Of a stretch of 22,813 bases of DNA, positions 16,673-22,813 are shown in pieces. The stretch comes from UBA6168 sp964573725 (GTDB lineage Bacteria; Bacteroidota; Bacteroidia; Chitinophagales; Saprospiraceae), in contig CAZNLJ010000060.1 of assembly GCA_964573725.1 (NCBI GenBank), positions 1-22,813 on the forward strand. The letters run 5' to 3'. Position 1 is the stretch's first letter, and the number at the start of each line of letters is the position of its first letter. Both the position numbers and the translations under genes were made by a program. Under the pieces are notes generated by a model. The model worked only from the letters and a program-made list of their open reading frames with translations. It was not told the DNA's origin and did no database searches.

Positions 16673-17998
16673 TCATTCCGAAGGGGCACCGTTGTTACGG
16701 TCGTACGTGGTTATGGTCCGGTCGATGATATCGCAACATTCGAGCAGTTGCCCTTCGGTCATGACCAGGGGCGGCGCGAACCGGATGATATTACCGTGGG
16801 TCGGTTTGGCCAGCAATCCGTTCTCCATGAGGTCCAGGCAGATTTTCCAGGCCAGGTCTCCCTGCGGATGGTCCCGGATGACGACCGCATTGAGCAGGCC
16901 CTTGCCGCGGACTTCGCGGATGCAGGCGGATTTCCGCGCCAGCCGCCGCATCCGATCCCGGAAGATTTCACCCAGCCGGGCTGCGTTGGCCGCGAGTTCC
17001 TCTTCCTCCACCACCCGGAGCGCTTCCGTCGCCACCGCACAAGCCAGGGGGTTCCCGCCGAACGTGGACCCGTGTTCGCCCGGCCGGATGGTGAGCATGA
17101 CCGCATCGTCCGCCAGTACGGCGGAGACGGGCAGGACGCCGCCCGACAAGGCCTTGCCAAGGACCAGTATATCCGGCCGTGCCTCGTATTGCCTGCCGCA
17201 GGCCGTCCCTTCGCATCCGCAACGGCCGCAACAAGCCAGCAAGCGGCCGGTCCGGGCAATGCCGGTCTGTACCTCGTCCGCAACGAACAACACGTTTGCG
17301 GCCGTGCAAAGCGCCCGCACCTGCGCGAGATAGTCCTCATCCGGAACGCGGACCCCCGCCTCCCCCTGGATAGGCTCCACGATGAATCCCGCCACATGGG
17401 GATCCCGGAGGGCCCGCTCCAGGGCCGCCGGGTCGTTGTAGGGGATGACCTCGACACCACCCAGCCAGGGCCCGTACCCTTCCCGGGCCGCGGGATCCCC
17501 GGAGGCGGAGATCACCGCCTGCGTCCGGCCGTGGAAATTGCCTTCCGCAAAAAGGATCTTCGCCTTTCCCGCAGGCACCCCCTTGACCTGGTAAGCCCAC
17601 TTCTTGCAAAGCTTCATGGCCGTCTCGACGGCTTCCACCCCCGTGTTCATGGGCAGCACCTTGTCGTACCCGAAATAGGCGGTGATGTATTCCGCAAAGG
17701 GCCCCAAACGGTCGTTGTGGAAGGCCCGGGACGTCAGCGTCAGCCGCGCCGCCTGCTCCGACAATACCTGCAGCAACCTCGGATGGCAATGCCCCTGGTT
17801 CACGGCGGAGTATGCGGAGAGGAAATCGTAGTACCGACGGCCCGTCACGTCCCACAGGTATACCCCGTCCCCGCTCGACAACACCACCGGCAGGGGGTGG
17901 TAGTTGTGCGCGCCGTAGCGCTGCTCCTGTTCGATGTACGCCGCCGGGTTTCCCGCATCGCGGCCCTCCTGTTTCCTGATTGCTTCCGTATCTTTCAT
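16673..17998 (-). CDS. rocD: Ornithine--oxo-acid aminotransferase (ornithine delta-aminotransferase)
   Basis: A PLP-dependent class III aminotransferase of 441 residues that transfers the delta-amino group of ornithine to 2-oxoglutarate, giving glutamate semialdehyde for arginine breakdown or proline synthesis. It reads closely like animal and Bacillus OAT: NTGVEAVETAMKL (118-130), NFHGRTQAVIS (154-164), VEPIQGEAGVRVPD (207-220), ADEVQTG with Asp241 for the PLP ring nitrogen, GKALSGG with Schiff-base Lys282, GEHGSTFGGNPLAC (307-320), and LLAKPTHGNIIRFAPPLV near the end. The start at MKDTEAIRKQ fits family length; the longer frame to 18163 is unlikely because it overlaps the promoter. Oddity: residues 256-270 form a Cys-rich loop (CCGRCGCEGTAC) between the RTG motif and the lysine motif, absent from the human enzyme. 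Divergent from tatD. Confidence 0.95.
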   Translation of the reverse strand: MKDTEAIRKQEGRDAGNPAAYIEQEQRYGAHNYHPLPVVLSSGDGVYLWDVTGRRYYDFLSAYSAVNQGHCHPRLLQVLSEQAARLTLTSRAFHNDRLGPFAEYITAYFGYDKVLPMNTGVEAVETAMKLCKKWAYQVKGVPAGKAKILFAEGNFHGRTQAVISASGDPAAREGYGPWLGGVEVIPYNDPAALERALRDPHVAGFIVEPIQGEAGVRVPDEDYLAQVRALCTAANVLFVADEVQTGIARTGRLLACCGRCGCEGTACGRQYEARPDILVLGKALSGGVLPVSAVLADDAVMLTIRPGEHGSTFGGNPLACAVATEALRVVEEEELAANAARLGEIFRDRMRRLARKSACIREVRGKGLLNAVVIRDHPQGDLAWKICLDLMENGLLAKPTHGNIIRFAPPLVMTEGQLLECCDIIDRTITTYDRNNGAPSE

Positions 17999-18086
17999 AT
18001 GCACAGTTTTTTTCCAAGTGCGTCCTTCCTCCCCCACCCCGGCACCACCCACCAACCGCTTACGCAGCGGCGGGCTTCCTGTTTCC

Positions 18087-18094
18087 CAAAGATA
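18087..18094 (-). promoter_or_regulatory. -7 box (TATCTTTG) of the rocD promoter
   Basis: The minus strand reads TATCTTTG, an exact match to the Bacteroidota TAnnTTTG -7 box, 88 bases upstream of the rocD start in the divergent rocD-tatD spacer. No convincing -33 TTTG is seen. Confidence 0.55.
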
Positions 18095-18191
18095 GCAGTT
18101 CCCGGCGATATGAGACCGGACGCCCGCCACATCCGGACCATATTGTCGCCCTCCGGCCGACACAATGCGATACGGCTACCCGGAACCGGCT

Positions 18192-18199
18192 TATATTTG
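18192..18199 (+). promoter_or_regulatory. -7 box (TATATTTG) of the tatD promoter
   Basis: Exact TAnnTTTG match 76 bases before the chosen tatD start. It lies inside the longer open frame that begins at 18165, which supports the downstream ATG at 18276 as the real start. No clear -33 element. Confidence 0.55.
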
Positions 18200-18275
18200 C
18201 CCTTCACAAGCGCCGTGGCAAGCGGGGCGGACCGCCGCCCAGCTGCCGCAGCGACCGAAACACCACCGCTCGGCC

Positions 18276-19043
18276 ATGTATATCGATACCCACGCCCACC
18301 TGTACCTGCCGGAATTCGACACGGACCGCGATGCCGTCCTGGCCCGGGCGGCAGCCGCCGGCATCACCAGGATTTACCTGCCGAACATCGACGAGGCTTC
18401 CGTCGCCCCCCTGCTTGCCCTGGCGGATGCCTACCCGGAGACCTGTTTTCCCATGCTGGGCCTCCACCCTTGTTCCGTCCGGGAGGACTATCCGGCCGTC
18501 CTCCGCAATTTGGAGCACCTGCTCTCCGACAGGCCCTACTGCGCCATCGGCGAAATCGGGATGGACTTGTACTGGGACCAAAGCTTCCGCGCCCAGCAGG
18601 AGGACGCCTTCCGCATCCAGACCGGCTGGGCGATGGAAAGGGGACTCCCCATCGTCATCCATTCCCGGGATGCCACCGAACCGGTCATCCGACTGCTCGA
18701 ACCCCTCGCGGGTCCAGACCTTCGGGGCGTGTTCCACTGTTTCTCCGGTACGGCGGAACAGGCGCGCCAGGTCGTATCCCTGGGTTTCCTGCTGGGTATC
18801 GGGGGCGCGCTCACCTACCGGAAATCGGAGCTTCCGGCCATCCTTCCGGACATCCCGTTGGAACATATCGTCCTGGAGACCGATTCCCCTTACCTGCCCC
18901 CGGTCCCCTTCCGCGGAAAGCGGAACGAGAGCGCCTACCTTCCCCTCGTCGCCGAACGGCTGGCCGACCTCTACGGCACCTCCCTCGCCGACTTGGCGGC
19001 CACCACCACCCGGAACGCGCTGCGGCTCTTCGGCCCCGCTTAG
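18276..19043 (+). CDS. tatD: TatD-family metal-dependent hydrolase (DNase)
   Basis: A 255-residue TIM-barrel amidohydrolase of the TatD/YcfH family, cytosolic, with metal-dependent 3'-5' exonuclease or related hydrolase activity known in the family. Motifs in order: DTHAHLYLPEF with His6 and His8, LGLHPCS (61-67), IGEIGMD with Glu93, IVIHSRDA with His129, GVFHCFSG with His154, and LETDSPYLPP with Asp203, the full set of metal ligands. The conserved C-terminal RGKRNESAYLPLVAERLADL helix is present. The start is set at MYIDTHAHLYL because TatD proteins begin just before the HxH motif and a -7 box lies upstream; the frame itself opens at 18165. Divergent from rocD with no obvious functional link. 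Confidence 0.95.
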   Translation: MYIDTHAHLYLPEFDTDRDAVLARAAAAGITRIYLPNIDEASVAPLLALADAYPETCFPMLGLHPCSVREDYPAVLRNLEHLLSDRPYCAIGEIGMDLYWDQSFRAQQEDAFRIQTGWAMERGLPIVIHSRDATEPVIRLLEPLAGPDLRGVFHCFSGTAEQARQVVSLGFLLGIGGALTYRKSELPAILPDIPLEHIVLETDSPYLPPVPFRGKRNESAYLPLVAERLADLYGTSLADLAATTTRNALRLFGPA

Positions 19044-19195
19044 CCCGGGGGAAGTACCTGCAGGACAACGCCGCCCGCCGCACCCTGCCCGGCGCCGGAT
19101 TGCCCCTGCAGCGGCACGGAAGCCACCCGCCGAATGGGGGCCGCTTCCTCCCGGACTAAAAATTTTGTAATAAAATTGACTTGCAACTAAATTTT

Positions 19196-19226
19196 TTTGA
19201 ATTGTTCCATCTTTTTACAATTTTTG
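19196..19226 (+). promoter_or_regulatory. Probable promoter of the tRNA-Ser gene
   Basis: TTTG at 19196-19199 (-33 type), a 19-base spacer, then AATTTTTG at 19219-19226, one base off the TAnnTTTG -7 box. It lies in an AT-rich patch and would give a leader of about 60 bases before the tRNA. Confidence 0.4.
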
Positions 19227-19290
19227 CATCGCCTATCAAACGGTCGTGACGCGTACCGGGCGGTAAAGCCGGCAGCACATGACTTCTTAC

Positions 19291-19378
19291 GGAGAGATGG
19301 CCGAGTGGTCGAAGGCGCACGCCTGGAAAGTGTGTATACCTCAAAAGGGTATCGAGGGTTCGAATCCCTCTCTCTCCG
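19291..19378 (+). tRNA. tRNA-Ser (anticodon GGA)
   Basis: An 88-base class II tRNA. The acceptor stem GGAGAGA pairs with TCTCTCC (19371-19377), with discriminator G at 19378. The anticodon stem 19318-19322/19330-19334 encloses loop CTGGAAA with anticodon GGA at 19325-19327, reading UCC and UCU. The long variable arm has a 5-bp stem (ATACC with GGTAT, 19336-19352). The T arm is GAGGG-TTCGAAT-CCCTC (19354-19370). The genome has CC but then T, so the full CCA is not encoded. A run of seven T follows at once and may act in termination. Confidence 0.97.
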
Positions 19379-19488
19379 CCTTTTTTTATTGGCTGCCGCG
19401 GATTCCGCTTCTTGCTCCTCATGTGATGCACAGCCATCCGACATCCTATCTTACGATCAACTAATTTTAAACGTAAAATCTTACGACT

Positions 19489-20325
19489 ATGCGCAAATTA
19501 TCAGCTTTCCTGTTTGTCCTAGGCCTGGTGGTAGTCACCGCGATCCAGACAAACGCCCAGGACCAGGGCGCGTCCGACACGACCCTCGCAACCATGTCCG
19601 ACGAGCCGACCGACACGCAGGCGGTAATGGAGGAACCGGTCGCCGAAGCGGAAACCATGGCGGTGGAAGAGGCCGCTCCTGCTGCGGAATCCTCCGGATT
19701 CCAGGTGCTGAAGGAAAAATTCATCCAGGGTGGCTGGGATTTCATGCTCCCCATCCTCCTTTGTCTTATCATCGGGCTCGCCCTGAGCATCGAACGCATC
19801 ATCACCCTCAACATCGCTTCCGTCAACACGGAAAAACTGCTCGCCAAAGTGGATGACAAACTGAAGTCCGGCGACGTCAACGGCGCCATGGAGGTATGCC
19901 GTTCCACCCAGGGTCCGGCCGCCAGCGTGCTCTACGAAGGCCTCCGGAATACCGGAAACGGCGCGGATGCCGTGGAAAAGGCCATCGTCGCCTACGGCAG
20001 CGTCCAAATGGGTATGCTCGAGAAAGGCCTGGTCTGGATCTCCCTGATCATCGCCCTGGCTCCGATGCTCGGCTTCTTCGGTACGGTCATCGGGATGGTA
20101 GAAGCCTTCGACAACATCGAACGGGTCGGTGACATCTCCCCCACCATCGTCGCCGGTGGTATCAAGGTGGCACTATTGACCACCGTATTCGGTCTGATCG
20201 TCGCCATGATCATGCAGGTACTCTACAATTATATCGTCGACAAGATCGATTCCATCACCAACAAGATGGAAGAAGCTTCCGTGACACTGGTGGATATGCT
20301 GGTGACCAACAAAATCCTTAAATAA
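19489..20325 (+). CDS. exbB: MotA/TolQ/ExbB proton channel family protein
   Basis: A 278-residue inner-membrane protein forming the pentameric channel part of an ExbB-ExbD proton motor, which passes proton motive force to TonB or other periplasm-spanning partners. Residues 1-23 look like a cleavable signal peptide (FLFVLGLVVVTAIQTNAQ). Residues 24-70 form an acidic Ala/Glu/Thr linker. TM1 spans about 86-107, a cytoplasmic region with the LAKVDDKLKSGDVNGAMEVC helix pair follows, then TM2 (about 182-203, with the family motif APMLGFFGTVIGMVEAF) and TM3 (about 222-246, GIKVALLTTVFGLIVAM). It is the first gene of a four-gene operon, 15 bases before the next start. The extra N-terminal signal and acidic tail are common in Bacteroidota ExbB. 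Whether it serves TonB transport or another motor cannot be told here. Confidence 0.93.
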   Translation: MRKLSAFLFVLGLVVVTAIQTNAQDQGASDTTLATMSDEPTDTQAVMEEPVAEAETMAVEEAAPAAESSGFQVLKEKFIQGGWDFMLPILLCLIIGLALSIERIITLNIASVNTEKLLAKVDDKLKSGDVNGAMEVCRSTQGPAASVLYEGLRNTGNGADAVEKAIVAYGSVQMGMLEKGLVWISLIIALAPMLGFFGTVIGMVEAFDNIERVGDISPTIVAGGIKVALLTTVFGLIVAMIMQVLYNYIVDKIDSITNKMEEASVTLVDMLVTNKILK

Positions 20326-20340
20326 TTAAAGCAAACCACT

Positions 20341-20820
20341 ATGCTGTCCTATAAATTCCTTTCTAAGAACGGTCCCTTGCTGGGCTTCGGGATTTCCATC
20401 CTGTGCATCCTCATCGCCGTGCTCCCTATCCTGGGCGGCCGGGAAGCACTGTCCCTCATCCCGGAGAAGCAACAGGCCTTCTCCCCGGAAGGCGACATTT
20501 TCTATCCCAGCATCTATGTGGCCGGGTTCCTGTTGATCGCCTCCGTCGCCCTGGCCATCCTGCTCAGCCTGGGCAAGATGCTGGCCAACCTGAAGGGCGC
20601 CACCAAAGGCCTGATCGGCTTCGGCCTCCTCGTCGTGCTTTTCCTGGCACTCTACGCCACTGCGAACGCGGACATCCCCGAATCGCTGTCCAAATTCGAA
20701 GTGTCCGAAACCATCTACAAGGTCGTCGGCGCAGGCATCTCGCTCACGATGACGCTGGGTTTCGGTTCCGTCCTGCTGATCGTGCTCATGGAAGTCTGGG
20801 GCTTTGTTAAAAACAAATAA
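20341..20820 (+). CDS. Small membrane protein of the exb operon, unknown function
   Basis: A 159-residue protein with four predicted membrane segments: about 14-33 (LGFGISILCILIAVLPIL), 57-78 (YVAGFLLIASVALAILLSL), 88-107 (LIGFGLLVVLFLALYATA) and 129-152 (GAGISLTMTLGFGSVLLIVLME). The ends are short and basic. It lies 15 bases after exbB and only 3 bases before the next exbD, so translation is probably coupled. I do not recognise a named family; similar small membrane proteins are known between exbB and exbD in Bacteroidota. A role as an assembly factor or accessory subunit of the ExbB-ExbD motor is inferred from position only. Confidence 0.85.
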   Translation: MLSYKFLSKNGPLLGFGISILCILIAVLPILGGREALSLIPEKQQAFSPEGDIFYPSIYVAGFLLIASVALAILLSLGKMLANLKGATKGLIGFGLLVVLFLALYATANADIPESLSKFEVSETIYKVVGAGISLTMTLGFGSVLLIVLMEVWGFVKNK

Positions 20821-20823
20821 GTT

Positions 20824-21375
20824 ATGGCGAAGAATACCAAATCCCGTCCGGAAATCAATGCCAGCTCCATGGCGGACATCGCCTTCCTGCTGCTGGTCTT
20901 CTTTCTGGTCACCACCACCATCGATGTGGAACGGGGCATCACGGTCCGTCTTCCGGAATGGTCCGAAGAACCGCCGGAAGAACTCAACCTGAAAAAGCGT
21001 AACGTCTTCTCCGTACTGGTCAACGCCCAAAACCAACTCCTGGTCCGGGGCGAACTCGCCGAAGTGTCCGAACTGCGGGAAAGGGCGAAGGAGTTCATCA
21101 TGAACCCCAACGCGAATCCCGAACTGGCGGAGGCACCCAACAGCGCCATCATCTCCTTGAAAAACGACCGCGGTACCAAGTACTCCGTCTACATCGAGGT
21201 GTACAACGAGCTGAAGGCCGCCTACAATGAACTGTGGGACGAGGAATCCATGCGGATCTACGGCGTCCACTACAGCGATGATATGCCGAAGGCCAAGAAA
21301 GAGAAGATCAAGGAAAAAATACCGTTCGTTCTTTCCGAGGCTGAGCCTACTGCGTTCGGTGAGGAAGCCAGATGA
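20824..21375 (+). CDS. exbD: ExbD/TolR family biopolymer transport protein (first copy)
   Basis: A 183-residue single-pass inner-membrane protein. A short basic cytoplasmic end (MAKNTKSRPEINASSMADI) leads into the TM helix AFLLLVFFLVTT, with the conserved proton-carrying Asp18 at the membrane edge. The periplasmic domain of about 140 residues follows (ITVRLPEWSEEPPEELNLKKRNVFSVLVN, then the YIEVYNELKAAYNELWDE helix). It is longer than typical ExbD (about 140 residues), with an extra Lys/Glu-rich tail (KAKKEKIKEKIPFVLSEAEP). It forms the dimeric stator core inside the ExbB pentamer. The second exbD follows after 48 bases. Confidence 0.92.
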   Translation: MAKNTKSRPEINASSMADIAFLLLVFFLVTTTIDVERGITVRLPEWSEEPPEELNLKKRNVFSVLVNAQNQLLVRGELAEVSELRERAKEFIMNPNANPELAEAPNSAIISLKNDRGTKYSVYIEVYNELKAAYNELWDEESMRIYGVHYSDDMPKAKKEKIKEKIPFVLSEAEPTAFGEEAR

Positions 21376-21423
21376 CGACTCCGGCTCCCACTCGCTTCCC
21401 CGTCATATTCTAAAAATTGCAGT

Positions 21424-21900
21424 ATGTCAAAGTTCAAGAAAAAAAGAGGTAACGCCACGCCGGCCATCTCCACCGCGTCCTTGCCGGATATCGTGTTCAT
21501 CCTCCTGTTCTTCTTCATGGTCATCACCAAGATGCGGGAAACCGAATTGCTCGTGAAGGTCCAGGTTCCGCAAGCGACGGAACTCGAAAAGCTGGAGCAG
21601 AAGTCCCTCGTCCATTACATCTATATCGGTAGACCGCATGAACGGTACGCCAGCTTGTACGGGACCGCCCCGCGCATCCAGCTGGCCGATAAGTTCGCCG
21701 AAGTCTCCGACCTGGCCCTGTTCGTCGAAAATCACAAACAATCGGTCCAGGCAAACCTGCGCAACCGCATCACTTCCTCCCTGCGGGTGGATGGCGACAT
21801 CACCATGGGGATTGTACAGGATGTCAAGACCCGGCTCCGTAAACTGGGTCAATTGAAAGTCAATTACGCTTCCCGTCAACGGGCCGTTGAGAAAGAATGA
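21424..21900 (+). CDS. exbD: ExbD/TolR family biopolymer transport protein (second copy)
   Basis: A 158-residue paralogue of the preceding protein. The basic N-terminus MSKFKKKRGNATPAI is followed by STASLPDIVFILLFFFMVITKM, with conserved Asp22, and a periplasmic domain (RETELLVKVQVPQATELEKLEQKSL, later VQDVKTRLRKLGQLKVNYASRQ). The two proteins differ strongly outside the membrane segment, so they may form a heterodimer in one motor, as paired ExbD genes in Bacteroidota are thought to do. Last gene of the operon, ending 26 bases before a terminator hairpin. No tonB gene follows. Confidence 0.92.
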   Translation: MSKFKKKRGNATPAISTASLPDIVFILLFFFMVITKMRETELLVKVQVPQATELEKLEQKSLVHYIYIGRPHERYASLYGTAPRIQLADKFAEVSDLALFVENHKQSVQANLRNRITSSLRVDGDITMGIVQDVKTRLRKLGQLKVNYASRQRAVEKE

Positions 21901-21926
21901 CCTCCGTTCGACCGGAACGCTTCCAG

Positions 21927-21967
21927 AAAAAAATCTTCGCCTCCTCCGGATGCGGAGATTTTTTTTT
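21927..21967. terminator. Bidirectional intrinsic terminator between exbD and the DUF4293 gene
   Basis: A long hairpin: AAAAAAATCTTCGC at 21927-21940 pairs with GCGGAGATTTTTTT (right arm from 21952), with one G-T wobble and an 11-base loop. T runs on both strands (nine T at 21959-21967 on plus, seven A at 21927-21933) allow it to end both the exb operon and the convergent minus-strand gene. Confidence 0.88.
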
Positions 21968-22042
21968 GCCCTTGTCGCCCGGCAAGACCTTCCGGCCTCC
22001 GGTCGGTCCGGTCGATTACCCATCGGTGCGGGTTCCCCGGCT

Positions 22043-22483
22043 TCAGCGCAAGCGGTCCATCGACCTCACCAGTTGGTCGTCCCGATACACGCGGCGGACA
22101 GCCAGCAAATCGAAGACTACCGTCAGGACGGCCAGGAAGATTCCCAATCCCGGCCCGATCTCCTCCACGCTGCGGATGACATCCTCGCGCAGGACCATGA
22201 TGCCCCCCGCAACCATCCCGGTCATTTGGGAAAGTATGGCCGCATACCCCAGCCGCATCTGCCACCGGCGCCGCCGATAGATGAAAATGGCCGCCATGGA
22301 CAAAAGGCCCGTCGCAATGAACAAGGCCTGCATGGCCGGATGGTCGGCCGCCTCGAAAATCCCGTCCGAAAACACCCCTTGCTTCTCACCATCCAATCCG
22401 ATGATGACAAATGGTGCGTATAAGGTTCCGGCCGCACCGGATACCGCCAGGAAGAAATATAGGGTTTGTATGCGCTGTATCAT
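22043..22483 (-). CDS. DUF4293 family membrane protein
   Basis: A 146-residue protein beginning MIQRIQTLYFFLA, the characteristic start of DUF4293 (PF14126), a Bacteroidota family of unknown function. Four membrane segments are visible: about 7-28 (TLYFFLAVSGAAGTLYAPFVI), 50-68 (ALFIATGLLSMAAIFIY), 76-96 (GYAAILSQMTGMVAGGIMVL) and 107-127 (GLGIFLAVLTVVFDLLAVRRV). The C-terminus RVYRDDQLVRSMDRLR is basic and cytoplasmic, like other members. The frame is open back to 22660, but the extension is poor in family features and overlaps the putative promoter, so the start at 22483 is preferred. Convergent with exbD across a shared terminator. Confidence 0.85.
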   Translation of the reverse strand: MIQRIQTLYFFLAVSGAAGTLYAPFVIIGLDGEKQGVFSDGIFEAADHPAMQALFIATGLLSMAAIFIYRRRRWQMRLGYAAILSQMTGMVAGGIMVLREDVIRSVEEIGPGLGIFLAVLTVVFDLLAVRRVYRDDQLVRSMDRLR

Positions 22484-22813
22484 CTCCGCGTGTTTATGGT
22501 ATGCATGTGGTTCCCAACCGCCCGCATCGCGCCGGGACATATAGGGATGCCGGGAGGAATGTGGCTCCGGAATCGTCGGTTCCGTCTTTTTCGACAATCC
22601 TTCCCGGACGATTCCGCTCCTTCCTTGCAAAGATATATCATTGCCCGCATAATTGACCACCTCCCGGAAACGACCCGATGCAGCATCCTTCTCATCCTCC
22701 GCAGCTCGGCCCTAAAAATATTTAATTACAAAACATTGATATTCTGTTTTTTTAGTCATCAAACCCGCTGATGTGCCATGCCCCGCTCCAAAAAGGGCGC
22801 GGGGCTGCGCCCC
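22484..22813. other. Gene-free right edge
   Basis: Apart from the DUF4293 promoter I see no gene in these 330 bases. Bases 22710-22760 are AT-rich. At the very edge GCCCCGC (22780-22786) can pair with GCGGGGC (22799-22805). Alternatively GGGCGC (22795-22800) can pair with GCGCCC (22807-22812). The two hairpins overlap and cannot form together. They may belong to a terminator or a leader of a gene beyond the window. Confidence 0.5.
22628..22635 (-). promoter_or_regulatory. -7 box (TATCTTTG) of the DUF4293 promoter
   Basis: The minus strand reads TATATCTTTGCA here, an exact and typical Bacteroidota -7 element, identical in its core to the one before rocD. It lies about 145 bases upstream of the chosen start. 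No clear -33 box. Confidence 0.55.

Noticed and set aside
19044..19158. Possible C-terminal extension of tatD or a small gene
   Set aside because: The tatD frame ends with a clear TAG at 19041-19043 at normal family length, and the GC-rich tail shows no convincing coding pattern.
16748..19159. Plus-strand ORF of 803 codons across rocD and tatD
   Set aside because: It runs antisense to rocD and out of frame with tatD, both of which are unambiguous families. GC-rich codon use explains the opening.

Overview
The window looks like chromosomal DNA of a GC-rich member of the Bacteroidota, probably a Saprospiria/Lewinella-type marine or filamentous lineage. The evidence is SprB, HYR, DUF11 and P-domain surface proteins, the TAnnTTTG form of the -7 promoter box in front of several genes, little use of Shine-Dalgarno sites, a DUF4293 gene, and the exbB - membrane protein - exbD - exbD order. 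The lineage call is an inference from gene content. The sequence carries no marker that settles the genus.

Left three fifths (1-16092, minus strand): a two-gene surface-protein unit. The promoter-proximal gene (about 15975 to 13324) encodes a secreted protein of about 880 residues with three SprB repeats, PKD-like domains and a metal-binding type Cys/Asp loop. Eleven bases after its stop begins a giant adhesin gene that stays open for 4437 codons and runs off the left edge. Its order from the N-terminus is: signal peptide; a unique beta-rich head; one DUF11-like and two Big_9-like domains; a PKD-like domain; five SprB repeats, one split by a jelly-roll domain; six DUF11 repeats of about 157 residues; twelve cadherin-like repeats of 89 residues, one split by a P (proprotein convertase) domain; then eight HYR domains arranged as two copies of a four-domain super-repeat, the second cut by the window edge. 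Both proteins should be exported by Sec, and the giant one probably by the type IX secretion system. Its C-terminal sorting domain would lie outside the window.

Middle (16093-19380): a gene-free stretch of about 580 bp with a very AT-rich island; rocD (ornithine aminotransferase, minus) divergent from tatD (TatD-family metal-dependent hydrolase/DNase, plus), each with a recognisable -7 box; then tRNA-Ser(GGA).

Right (19489-22813): a plus-strand exbB - four-helix membrane protein - exbD - exbD operon that should form a proton-driven motor for energising outer-membrane transport. It ends at a strong bidirectional terminator shared with a convergent DUF4293 membrane-protein gene. The last 330 bases hold no gene I can support.

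The most unusual content is the architecture of the giant adhesin: two unrelated non-repeat domains, each inserted into the middle of a unit of a different repeat family, and nested higher-order duplications still visible at the DNA level.
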